The notes under the pieces are model-generated. The model was not told where the DNA came from. It searched no databases and saw only the letters and a program-made list of their open reading frames with translations. DNA of 64,000 nucleotides from Omphiscola glabra. Its lineage: Eukaryota > Mollusca > Gastropoda > Lymnaeidae. Of this stretch, positions 1 to 9,600 are shown piece after piece; the first letter of the stretch is position 1, and each line of letters opens with the position of its first letter. The translations under genes and the position numbers were made by a program. The stretch covers positions 11,873,062-11,937,061 of the forward strand of contig OZ024797.1 of the NCBI GenBank assembly GCA_964017045.1, written 5' to 3'.

Positions 1-28
1 TGCACACAGGCTAATTTCATACAACAAT

Positions 29-494
29 TGTAACATTACTGAATGTCATTGTAATTCAGTACGTTATATGAAACTTAATGTTTGCCTATGGTCCTTTCTT
101 TCTGTAACCTCTGTCATTCACTCATCTCAAGAATTGAATAGGTCCGATATATCACACAGTTCTTTATTCACACAATTGATACAAATATAATTCTTGAATT
201 AGTTAAATCCATGTAACTGATGTAGTTACAATATAACATGAGAAATCTTACACGCTTAATATAATTCTATTCATGAATTCACATCACATTGAAATATGGC
301 TTCCATCTCTCTCTGACTAAAAAACGTGCACTCTCAATGGCGTCCAGCCTCACACTGTCAAAGTCATGCTATCTTCATACGCCACAAAAAACTAGTTCCC
401 CTTATTCTCATCCTATGATTAAATTACTCCGCCACCGTGCATAGGAATAAAAATACAGTCATGTGACTGAGTACCATTCACTCGTTGTGTTACA
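29..494 (+). mobile_element. Solo LTR of an LTR retrotransposon (copy 1)
   Basis: The 466-bp segment begins TGTAAC and ends GTTACA, the TG...CA ends expected of an LTR, and is flanked by a perfect 5-bp direct repeat ACAAT (24-28 and 495-499). A diverged inverted copy lies at 29867-30295. No internal retrotransposon domain is adjacent, so this is a solo LTR left by recombination. It lies in a FANCM intron. Gypsy or BEL origin fits the 5-bp target duplication, but the family is not identified. Confidence 0.75.
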
Positions 495-534
495 ACAATA
501 TGCTTTAGACTTTTTTAACTTTGTCCACTTAAAT

Positions 535-722
535 CAGCGGTTCTCAACCTGTGGTTCGCAACCCCTTTGGGGGTCGAACGGCCCTTTCAGAGGGGTCGCC
601 TAAGAAACACATATACTCTACAGTTAGGAAGCAGAAACGATAATAATCTTGTGGTTAGGGGTCGCCACAACATGAGGAACTGTGATAAAGGGTCACAAAA
701 TTAGGAAGGTTGAGAACCACTG
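535..722 (+). mobile_element. Non-autonomous hAT element, SPIN-like (copy 1)
   Basis: The 188-bp element starts CAGCGGTTCTCAACC and ends GGTTGAGAACCACTG, with a perfect 8-bp target duplication ACTTAAAT at 527-534 and 723-730. TIR sequence, length and 8-bp duplication are those of hAT MITEs. The inner sequence (GGGGTCGCCTAAG, CATGAGGAACTGTG) resembles the SPIN ('Space Invader') family as I remember it. It lies in a FANCM intron upstream of the first exon in the window. Confidence 0.85.
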
Positions 723-900
723 ACTTAAATAAAGAGACATTAGGAGCATAACTGGAAACATTGGTTCTTGTTTTATTTCATTGTTTTATTACATGTCATT
801 GATTTATTTTTTACTAAAATTGTTCAAGTTACTCAAGATGTTTTAAGTGTACTACATTAATGACTTGACTCCATTAATGTTCAATTATTTCTTAATACAG

Positions 901-966
901 CTCAATACAAAAAAGCCAGAGGAGCTGCAAATTTTGGTTGATTCAAGGGAGATAAGCGGTGCACAG
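901..966 (+). CDS. FANCM: FANCM exon: start of the nuclease-like domain
   Basis: Acceptor TTCTTAATACAG precedes 901 and donor CAG|GTAGAC follows 966. The exon is 22 codons, phase 0 at both ends, and encodes KKPEELQILVDSREISGAQ. VDSRE is the first beta-strand and acidic motif of XPF-family domains. Confidence 0.85.
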
Positions 967-3900
967 GTAGACTTGAGAGGGGATTTATTGGATCTATGTT
1001 ATTGCCAAATTAACTCAAGTCTAAATGACATTTTTATTATGTTAAAAGCACATTTCTTAACCCAGCACATTTCTTAACCCAGCACATTTCTTAACCCAGC
1101 ACACTTCTTAACCCAGCACACTTCTTAACCACAGCACATTTCTTAACCCAGCACATTTCTTAACCCAGCACACTTCTTAACCCGGCACGTCTCATAAAAT
1201 ATCTCAGGTTGGAGAATTATCTTTATTGGATTGGTCTTGATTTCCTCAGGATATCATCTCAGCCTTGAGGATAAAACATGGGATAAAGGTGACGGCCAGA
1301 CAGATCTCCTCTTGTGACTACATTCTCAGCAACCACCAGGCAGTAGACAGGATACTGTGGTCAGGTATGGTAGACACCTAGAGCACGGGTCTGAAACTCA
1401 TACACAGACCTGTTTACTCTTACGATTTTGGCGTAAAATGTACGATTTTTAGGTGTATACATTATATATACTGTATGTTTATATTTTTACTATTAAGATA
1501 ATGTATTGAATGATATTGTGTTCATATTGTAAGATTTTAAGAGTTTGAGGGTAAACAGGTCTTCATACCCCACCTTATTTATATTTTACTGTAAAGTTTA
1601 CGATTGAAATTACTACTTTAAGTCCTTTTTTTTTTCCCATTCAACTGGTATCTGGCTTTGTCTTGGAAGTAATTAGAACTTATGTGATGAGAAAATACAA
1701 AGTACCTCTCAGTTAACCGATGCCTGTTTGAAAGACGATTACAAAAATGTGGAATAAGTTGAGCAGTATGGTAAAATATTTTTTTAAAATGTCAATACTT
1801 AATATTTTTGTCATTAATCTTTAAGAAATTGAAATTTCCAGCATTTAGCAATAGTACAAATAAAAGCAAGATGGCAGCAAGACTTAGTGAAATGCAGGCT
1901 TTGTACGACCGCTGTATTTTGATAGTTGAAGCGGACAGGGTCAAGGCTGGTCAGGAGAAATCCAAGAAAACTTGGTAACACCAATTTTATGGCCATTAGG
2001 TTAAAATACATTATCAATTTGCTTGCTCAAAGCTTTAGACGCAACCATAACCGTTTTCATTTTAGCTTACGACATAACCATAACCGTTTTCATTATAGCT
2101 TACGACATAACCATAACCGTTTTCATTTTAGCTTACGACATAACCATAACCGTTTTCATTATAGCTTACAACGCAACCATAACCGTTTTCATTAGAGCTT
2201 ACAACGCAACAATTACCGTTTTCATTATAGCTTACAACGCAACCATAACCGTTTTCATTATAGCTTACAACGTAGCACCTGCATACTTAAATAAGTAATT
2301 TTTTTTGTATAACTTGATGCAGGCATCACAACAAGTATGTGGACACCACGACTTCCCAAATCATTCAGACAAGAGTCAAGATCTATTTCTCAGATAGCAT
2401 GGGTATGTTGAGAGCATGAATGTAAATAGCAGAACTTCCACTCAGCATGATACCGGTGTCTCTAGTCTACTATTATTTTACCCCGTCTGAAATGTTGCCA
2501 TCCATTTGTAATAAAACAATACTTTTGGTAACAGAAATTTAATAAAGCTTTTTAACTTTTAGCGTCTCAGATTTGTAATTGAACAAGATAACAATGCATA
2601 TTTTTATATTAATAATTTATGTTCGATTTATTTATCATTTGTTATTCATGTCAATATTCTGTGATTGATATCTAGACCAAACTGCAGCTCTACTATCAGA
2701 ACTTTGCCATATGGAAGCAAAGAAAGGGAGAGCACTGACTGTACCAACATCATTAAATTCAAGACAGGAAGAGGTTAGCCATATTAAGTTTTACAAAGCT
2801 GGTTTACCTGGATGAAAAGTTTTGATAGGATGTGAGTCTGCATGCAAGAAATTAGGTGGATATACCTTTAACCCTTTGAACCCTCGGTTCCTCCCCCTTA
2901 AATCCCCATTCCCCTGGGCTCCTGGGGAAAATTCACACAAAACAGACATGCACACAAAACTTGATGCTGTGATTAAAATATCAGATGTACTTTATTTATT
3001 TTGTAACTGTTTTAAATAACAGTTTATCTCCAAAATTCTTGTTTAGTATGCCAGTCCTCCCAACATGTAAATCCTTCTTTTAGGCATAAGTAACTGTGGC
3101 AAAATTTGCACCAAAATTTGGTTTTGACTTTTTTGATGGGTCTGTCTTTGTAAGCCATGTCTGGAAAGTCACTGACATGTTTGTTGAATTTCATAGCACA
3201 AACAACACATATATTGTTTCCTGTAGCTTGTGGAGACATCTGTGGATGATGTAAACCCACATTTTGTAGCCTTTGATGCGCATCGACAAGACTGTGTTGT
3301 TTCTTCGTCTCTGCCCTCCAATCACCAATGAGTGACAAACTTATTTCATTCATGAACATTCCAAATGATCTGAAACGTTTACCAGTCTTTTTGTGAGAGC
3401 TGTAGTAGTTCATCAGAATGTAAGCATTATTGCAGGCCCACATAAAAAATTTCACAATGAGTCGACGAGGCCAACAATAATGCCTGCATGTTTTGTTGAG
3501 TCGACAAACTTGATCATTTACATCACAGCCACCCATGAATTTAGTGTAGTCAATGCACAATTGTGGTGTTGGAACATCTACTGTAGTTCCATCTTTATTT
3601 CTCCTTTTTAGAATTCCTATATCAGTTGGATTGTGATAGGTAGAAATAAAATGTATAGGTCTTTGGTCCATCCAGACAAGACAAACAATGTTATTGTGGC
3701 AAAAAAATTCTGAACGACCGCGAACCATTTTCTTTTTTTTAGCTAGTTCTTTTGGATAAAATTTTCTGTTAGTCATAGCTGTTCCAACAGCAAATGTTCC
3801 ATAATTGTGATAAAGTTTATCAAACAGAGTAACACTGTTGTAGAATCTGTCCATGACAATTATGTGGTTTTTATTTACCAATTCACCCGAGGTCAAAATC

Positions 3901-5632
3901 CTTATCACAACACTGCCAACAACACCGATGTCTTGACAAACATCCTCTGATTTTCCAGTGTATATTTCTAAATTTAAAATATATCCCGTGTTAGCTTCAC
4001 AAGCCATATAAGCTTTTATCCCCCATTTTGTTGGTTTTGATTTGATATACTGTTTGAAGGAAATTCTTCCTTTAGATGGGATCATTCCTTCGTCTAAGCT
4101 CAGATGTTGTGAAGGAGTATAATAATCTCTAAACCTTGGCAGAAGCATGTTTAGCATGGGCCTAACCTTGTAAAGTTTATCACTTTTGTCCAGAGTAGGG
4201 TTCTCTTCATCAACAAGATGAAGAAATGTCCACAATGCTATAAAGCGATCACGTTTCATCACTGTGCGAAACCCAGGAGTTTCTGTTACGAAGGACTTTG
4301 ATGAACTGGACCAGTAGTCTTCATAGCGTTGCTTTATGCATATATGTTCCATTTGAAGTCGCAGTCCAAAGATTGCCTTTAGCTCTGGCATTGTTACATT
4401 AGTAAAATCTTTAGCATAATAGCTGCTTTGTTTTTTACGCTTTACCTGTTCAGCCCGTTTGTTTGTCTCTTCACAAAAATTATTCCAAAAATTATTGTCC
4501 AGAAACAATTCCAAAAATTCAATGCATTTACTGTCTGGAGAAATAGAATCAGGAATATTCTTTGGGCCAGTCAGTTCAACAAATGTTCTATCACCTTGAG
4601 AAGTTGTAGGCATAAATATATTAGCAGGAGACCAACCTTTATCAAATTTATTTGATGAGACTTTACTTGGGACACGCCCCTTTCTACGCCTCTGATCGCC
4701 TGAAGGACCAGGTTGAGGGTTAGACAATGTTTCTTCATTATCAGAAGCACTTCTTTCATCACTTGAATTCAGTGATAAATGATCGTCTAAATCTACTTCT
4801 AAATCACTTTCGTCATAATCCACATTTAAATCTAATTCATCATCCTCTGAATCATTTAACAAAGAATTCACTGCTTGCTCCACAGTAAGCCGTTTAGCAT
4901 GGCGATTTTCTGAAATTTCAGCTTGTCTTTTCATGGTAAAATGTAAATAAAAAAGCGATCAATAAATGTATTTCATGGAAGCCGCCAATAATTCAAACCA
5001 CAAGGCTTATGGTACGTCGTGACGTCATTATTTACTACACATTTTATATACGAACTGTTGATCTAAGGTGAGTGTGTGAGACCGCTATATCGGTCTGGCG
5101 GGGTATGGATTTTTAACTTGCAGACCGATAAAGCGGGATATCGGGTTCAAAGGGTTAAATGCTGTTAATAGCAATGAGTTTTTTTAAAAATAAATCGAAC
5201 TTCAAATATCCTTCCAGATTTTGAAATTTATTTTGACCATTCCTCGGGTCACTGTCCCACAAGCGCTAAATCTAGTCCACCATTACCACAGCATTGCTGA
5301 GTTGATATGCAGGTAAAGTATTTTTTTTTTTAATAGTTGTTTCTTTGGAGATTACATTCTTTCATTATCCCTTTCATCTAAAGCAAAGGAATAGTGGGTA
5401 AGCCTCAAAATGTATCACTCTGTCTCTTATTCCCAGGAATGTTCAAATAAAATAGTTTGAAGATTAAATAACTAAATCTGATAGAAGATTAAATAACTAA
5501 ATCTGATTTATTCGATTCAACAGTTCACCAGGTATTATTCAAGAAAGAGGAAGGATGACTGCAGAGTCTGCTCAAATTGTCCACCAGTTTTTACATCATG
5601 AGTTTGATCTCCAGATGATGCCCAACTCTTAG
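901..5632 (+). CDS. FANCM: FANCM-like DNA translocase, C-terminal part (5' end outside window)
   Basis: Seven exons join in phase: 901-966, 1250-1364, 1842-1974, 2323-2402, 2676-2773, 5218-5312 and 5524-5632. They encode the last 231 residues. The XPF/ERCC4-type nuclease-like domain begins ILVDSREISGAQ, continues through CDYIL and LYDRCILIVEADRVK, and runs to VKIYFSDS; a tandem helix-hairpin-helix region ends the protein at TAG 5630-5632. FANCM anchors the Fanconi anaemia core complex and remodels stalled replication forks; its C-terminal region binds FAAP24 and DNA. The ERK nuclease triad is not conserved here (AVDRILWS), as expected for the non-catalytic FANCM domain. VDSREI separates it from XPF (VDMREF) and MUS81. 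The helicase part would lie before base 1. Assignment to FANCM is by motif recognition, not a database search. Confidence 0.85.
1047..1188 (+). repeat. 17-bp minisatellite, about 8 copies
   Basis: The unit is close to AGCACATTTCTTAACCC. The array fills much of the short FANCM intron between the exons ending at 966 and starting at 1250. One unit carries a one-base insertion. Confidence 0.95.
1250..1364 (+). CDS. FANCM: FANCM exon: nuclease-like core
   Basis: Acceptor TTTCCTCAG and donor TCAG|GTATGG. Thirty-eight codons plus one base, including SALRIKHGIKV and CDYILSNHQAVDRILWS. The position of the catalytic ERKxxxD motif in active XPF nucleases is VDRILWS, so the domain should not cut DNA. 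Confidence 0.85.
1842..1974 (+). CDS. FANCM: FANCM exon: nuclease-like core, second half
   Basis: Acceptor AATTTCCAG; donor ACTTG|GTAACA. It enters with two bases completing a split Ala codon and leaves in phase 2. It encodes MAARLSEMQALYDRCILI followed by VEADRVKAGQEK, the helix and hydrophobic strand that follow the ERK region in FANCM/XPF domains. Confidence 0.85.
2038..2271 (+). repeat. 33-bp minisatellite, about 7 copies
   Basis: Units contain CATAACCATAACCGTTTTCA followed by a TTAGCTTACGA-like segment. The array ends about 50 bp before the acceptor of the next FANCM exon (2323). Its 11-codon period gives spurious reading frames in two phases. Confidence 0.95.
2323..2402 (+). CDS. FANCM: FANCM exon
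   Basis: Acceptor CTTGATGCAG; donor ATGG|GTATGT. Phase 2 in (TG+G gives Trp), phase 1 out. Encodes HHNKYVDTTTSQIIQTRVK then IYFSDSM, matching the VKVLFSDS-type strand near the end of the FANCM nuclease-like domain. Confidence 0.85.
2676..2773 (+). CDS. FANCM: FANCM exon
   Basis: Acceptor GATATCTAG; donor GAAGAG|GTTAGC. A split Asp codon (G+AC) opens the exon, followed by QTAALLSELCHMEAKKGR and LTVPTSLNSRQEE. It ends in phase 0, 94 bp before the TTAA at the left end of the piggyBac insertion. Confidence 0.85.
2872..5154 (-). mobile_element. Complete piggyBac transposon
   Basis: A 2,283-bp element with terminal inverted repeats CCCTTTGAACCC (2872-2883) and GGGTTCAAAGGG (5143-5154), flanked on both sides by the piggyBac target TTAA (2868-2871 and 5155-5158). 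A subterminal inverted motif ATCGGTCTG / CAGACCGAT lies at about 5091-5130. The single gene inside runs on the minus strand, antisense to FANCM. With open transposase, intact TIRs and both TTAA copies it may be young or mobile. Confidence 0.95.
3024..4934 (-). CDS. piggyBac transposase (PGBD/DDE_Tnp_1_7 family), intact
   Basis: An uninterrupted 636-codon frame. An acidic, Ser-rich N-terminus (about residues 28-70) is followed by the PGBD DDE domain (about 100-510). Catalytic aspartates are visible at D281 (LSLDEGM), D362 (IVMDRF) and D471 (GGCDVND, with D474). This is the D-D-D arrangement of the family, with spacing close to the Trichoplusia ni enzyme's D268/D346/D447. The C-terminus is a cysteine-rich zinc-binding domain (C576, C579, C609, C612, C617, C624) that in this family binds the transposon ends. 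It catalyses excision and insertion at TTAA. The start at 4934 is the first Met of the frame. No frameshift or stop was seen. A domesticated role is unlikely because it sits inside its own TIRs. Confidence 0.95.
   Translation of the reverse strand: MKRQAEISENRHAKRLTVEQAVNSLLNDSEDDELDLNVDYDESDLEVDLDDHLSLNSSDERSASDNEETLSNPQPGPSGDQRRRKGRVPSKVSSNKFDKGWSPANIFMPTTSQGDRTFVELTGPKNIPDSISPDSKCIEFLELFLDNNFWNNFCEETNKRAEQVKRKKQSSYYAKDFTNVTMPELKAIFGLRLQMEHICIKQRYEDYWSSSSKSFVTETPGFRTVMKRDRFIALWTFLHLVDEENPTLDKSDKLYKVRPMLNMLLPRFRDYYTPSQHLSLDEGMIPSKGRISFKQYIKSKPTKWGIKAYMACEANTGYILNLEIYTGKSEDVCQDIGVVGSVVIRILTSGELVNKNHIIVMDRFYNSVTLFDKLYHNYGTFAVGTAMTNRKFYPKELAKKKKMVRGRSEFFCHNNIVCLVWMDQRPIHFISTYHNPTDIGILKRRNKDGTTVDVPTPQLCIDYTKFMGGCDVNDQVCRLNKTCRHYCWPRRLIVKFFMWACNNAYILMNYYSSHKKTGKRFRSFGMFMNEISLSLIGDWRAETKKQHSLVDAHQRLQNVGLHHPQMSPQATGNNICVVCAMKFNKHVSDFPDMAYKDRPIKKVKTKFWCKFCHSYLCLKEGFTCWEDWHTKQEFWR
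5218..5312 (+). CDS. FANCM: FANCM exon: first helix-hairpin-helix
   Basis: Acceptor ATATCCTTCCAG and donor TGCAG|GTAAAG. Phase 0 in, phase 2 out. Encodes ILKFILTIPRVTVPQALNL then VHHYHSIAELIC, the HhH hairpin pattern of XPF-family C-termini. It starts 60 bp after the right TTAA of the piggyBac element. Confidence 0.85.
5524..5632 (+). CDS. FANCM: FANCM last exon: second helix-hairpin-helix and stop
   Basis: Acceptor GATTCAACAG. The split Ser codon (AG+T) and 34 further residues include GRMTAESAQIVHQFLHHEFD, the second HhH helix pair. TAG at 5630-5632 ends the protein. Confidence 0.85.
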
Positions 5633-5754
5633 TAATTCGTTCTCTTCTTCTGTTCGCTTTTGCTGGGGATGTGTCGCAGGGAGGCAGAGATGCCGCAAGG
5701 TGTGAGGCCTGCCGTAGGGTCATGTTGCGGATTTTTAGGGTGTCCCTAACAGTC

Positions 5755-6011
5755 AATCCACAGACAGGGTGGTCTCCCTCTGGCTCTGAAACCGTAGTGC
5801 CTGCTATTGTAAGCTTCCACAGACAGGGTGGTCTTCCCCTGCCTCTGAAACTGTAGTGCCTGCTTATTGTAAGCTTCCAACGACAGGGTGGTCTTCCCCT
5901 GGCTCTGAAACCATAGCGCCTGCTATTGTAAGCTTTCACCGACAGGGTGGTCTCCCTCTGGCTCTGAAACCGTAGTGCCTGCTATAGTAAGCTTCCATCG
6001 ACAGGGTGGTT
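5755..6011 (+). repeat. 60-bp minisatellite, about 4 copies, in the FANCM 3' UTR
   Basis: Units contain GACAGGGTGGTCT, CTCTGAAACCGTAGTGCCTG and TTGTAAGCTTCCA. The array begins about 120 bp after the FANCM stop codon, so it is probably transcribed. A possible FANCM polyadenylation signal AATAAA follows at about 6214. Confidence 0.9.
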
Positions 6012-6630
6012 CTGACCAGGTGACCAATCCAATTAATTTGTTGTTGGGCTATATGCTGGCCAACTGTCAATGATTTGTTCTCATGTAATATAAACTAAGA
6101 AATGTGATATGCACAAACAAAAAATGACCACAGGTCTTTCAGGTTATAATTTTCAAGTCAGAAATGATAAGTGGTGTGTTTATTAAGTTATTTTCACTCT
6201 TGCATGTATAAAGCAATAAAATTATATGTTTCTGCTCTGATAATTTATTATTGACCGACATTTACTGTTATCCCTTAATGTAGTGTGTCTGAACCATTTT
6301 CAAATGAATCTACCCTTTTGTAAATTGGTAACGTGATATTTTATATATGATGTAAAAAGCCTCACAGTGTCAGTGGCAGCTTCATGTAACTGTTCTGAAC
6401 CAGTGATTCATCATAGTGTCTGCCTTACGTGAAAAAATATTTTTGTCAATTAAATATGTTCAATCTGTATGTGGTCATTTTTCTGTGTACTAATTGGAAT
6501 ATTATCGCGTCAAAGAAGAAAAAAATCAAAGTTTAGGTTGGATAGCCAAGTATATAATAACTATTTCATTTTACTGGATCTTCAAGAGAGTCTTACATCA
6601 CACAAACAAACACAAAATTAATGAATTGGC
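6012..6630. other. Convergent intergenic region between FANCM and the nuclear receptor
   Basis: AT-rich DNA with no reading frame I can support. It holds a plus-strand AATAAA at about 6214 (candidate FANCM poly(A) signal). A TTTATT near 6636 is AATAAA on the minus strand, a candidate distal signal for the receptor. The two genes are tail-to-tail. Confidence 0.4.
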
Positions 6631-9600
6631 TTAATTTATTGATTTCAAACTGCATTAAGTAACATTAAAACTGAGTGAGGCTACAAAGAGAGGATGAATG
6701 AATGGTATGCCAGGTAACATGAATAAAGGCTTATCATGGAATGTACATCTCAATAAGCACAGCCATCTAAAAATAGTAGCAGAGACTACAAGGAAACAAG
6801 AGGTTTCAGATTACATTATTTTTTAAAAAGTGAAAAGTTCAATTCTCAGCTTCTCCCCATTCAGTACAGCAGGCACACATGACAACTTCAAACTTAATCA
6901 ATGATCAACAGCTTAAACATGAAATTACCTGTGAATACTCCGTTACATATAATGCTTTAAATGGGTCTTTTAAGCTATAAGAGGAATGGAATGGATGATT
7001 TCTCTCTTCTCTTGAAATTTTAATAACAGAAATTGAATGCCTTTTATATCCTGCCATTTGAAATATAATTCTGGCACTCAAAATATCAAACCTGATTAGT
7101 TCTGTGCTGTTAACTAGCATTAGTCACATACTAACAATGATCAAAACATTGAAATGATTGTCACAAAATAAGGATGTTCTTAAACTTAAACATGTAAAAA
7201 ATGCTCAGCTGCAATATATTGTTTTTTTTAAAAAAAACAGTTTTAAGTGAATTAACACTATACTATTAAAAAATATTTTTCTCAACAAAGAATGCAAAAT
7301 TCTTTAACATGCCATAAATAAAATAATCAAACTTTACCTCTCTAAAGCTAAAAATCTAAAACTAATATTATCCTAAAAATGTAACAAATATTTCACATGA
7401 TTCAATTTATAAAGGGCATCAAGTTAGTCACTACATGACATCATTTTAATCTAATTTATATAGTGGACCAGATTATTTAGAAATTAAAATCATTTATTTT
7501 TCTTCACTTCAAGCAAGAATTTTTTTTCAAACAGAAAAAAAAGCAAAATAAATTTTAATGTTGAAAATTGGAATTTATTTAGTCAACACTATCTTGTAGA
7601 AAACATAATGAATGACAGTTCAAGTTTAAAGTCATGTGACAAACCAGTAGATGATGTGAGAAAAATCTGTGATGTCAGTCAGTAACTATTGCTTTGAAGA
7701 CCATCATTAAACATTGCAATAAATATATTTTTGTAACATTTCAAATTAGGAATTGCCCATGTTTTTGAGTGTCCTACTTCATTAGCTTAGAGCTGAATTT
7801 TGTTCTACAAAATGATCATGTAAATGTGCTTCCAGAGGTACCAATGTCACATTGCTATCAATAAACAAAAAAAATTTAAAATAAAATATTTACATTATAA
7901 TAGAGAAAGAAAATCAAGTGCTGCCATTCGATTCTTGTTTAGATTGCTACCACAATGTAGGTGAAGAACTCATAAGCCATCAACAATACTATTAAAATAG
8001 CCCGGAAGTGTACACATTTGTAATAAAAAATGTTTGACTTAATGCACACTTGCATGGCACAATGCCATCTGGGATCGAGTCAAAATATTTTAGAATTACA
8101 GGTTTTCATGGCCATCTAAAGCAGTCAGGTAACAAAGGAGTGTATTTTTAAAAAGTACTTAATACAAACTTTTACATAATTGGATTTCTTCTTTATATTT
8201 TATTCAAAGGAATCACAGTTTTAAAAGATACAATTGTATAAAGTGTGTAATTTCTCTGCCTAAAAACATTACTGTTAAAAAATGTAATTTTGGATAATTG
8301 AAGTGAAAAAGATTCTGTTCAGTTGGTTACGATACAAATCATTGAAAAAAACAACTTTAGAATAGTAAAAATTTGCTGGTTGGTAAATTTGGAATAATTC
8401 AGATTAATTTGGATGACCAATGATATCTTCTTTCCTGATTTCAACTGATTTCTGGCAGACGTCCTACTGAAAGAAGTAGAGTACTAGAGATCAGCATTGA
8501 ATCAATGAGTAAGGGTAATTGCGCAGGCACGGTATGTCAAAAATTTACATTATCCACTTGATAACTATACATTACTAAATTTATTGCTTTTTTTACACCA
8601 TACATTTATGACAAATCAATATAGTAAAATATCTTGTGAATTATGTTGTTTTCCTGATTTTTAATCATAAAATATACATGAATATACAATAACAAACCAT
8701 AACAATTTTTCCAAAAACATGTGTCCCCCCATTATAAGTTTATTGATTTTTCCCCCCCTGGATCATTTAACTATTTATTGATTGACTCTTTAGAAAATTA
8801 GGAAACTGGTAAGTTCAGAAGAAAATTAAAATTTTACCCGCTATCACTGATAGCACAGTTAAGTATTTTAAGAATGCAACAATACAGATGTTACTTTTTC
8901 ATCAGATTTGACAAGTGTCTATTTCCAGCCTGTATCAAGATTATGCCCTTTTATCACAACTTATGTAAAAGGCATCACACCTAGTGACACATCCTTTTGA
9001 TAGATATATCAGTTGAAAATAATAAATCCAAAAACAATATTATGCTCTCAAAAGATTTACAGCCAATCATAAAGTACTTACTTTAGAATAAAACACATTT
9101 TCTAAAAACTAAAAATAAAGACAAATTTAAGTCATTCAGGTTAAGAAAACAAAAGAATGGAGCACAAAACATGTACTCATATCTTCATTTTCAAAGCAGG
9201 CCTAAGTGGCTTGCAATTAGGTTGATGGGACCCAGTCAGGCCCTGTAGGCTGAGGTACTTTTATTAAAAGATGGATTCAGGTGCATCAGTTGAGAATCAT
9301 TTCCCACAATCTTCTTAGATGACATTTCATTTCATAAGTCACTACTAAATAATGGTCAATTTTGAAACCATATGAAAAAACTTTAACATAATTTCTGTAA
9401 AACTGATACTAATTCTAATAATGAACTTTTTGCAGAAATGCACTTAGAACTTTAAGTTTCAAGTTGGATTAGAACAGAAATATCCTTACAAAGCAGTTTT
9501 AAAAATCATTACTCTTTGAAATGTCTAAAAAGGTTTCATTAAAAATGACTATCAAGTGATAACCCAAGCTGCTTAAATGTTAAATATTTTATTTCTTAAA

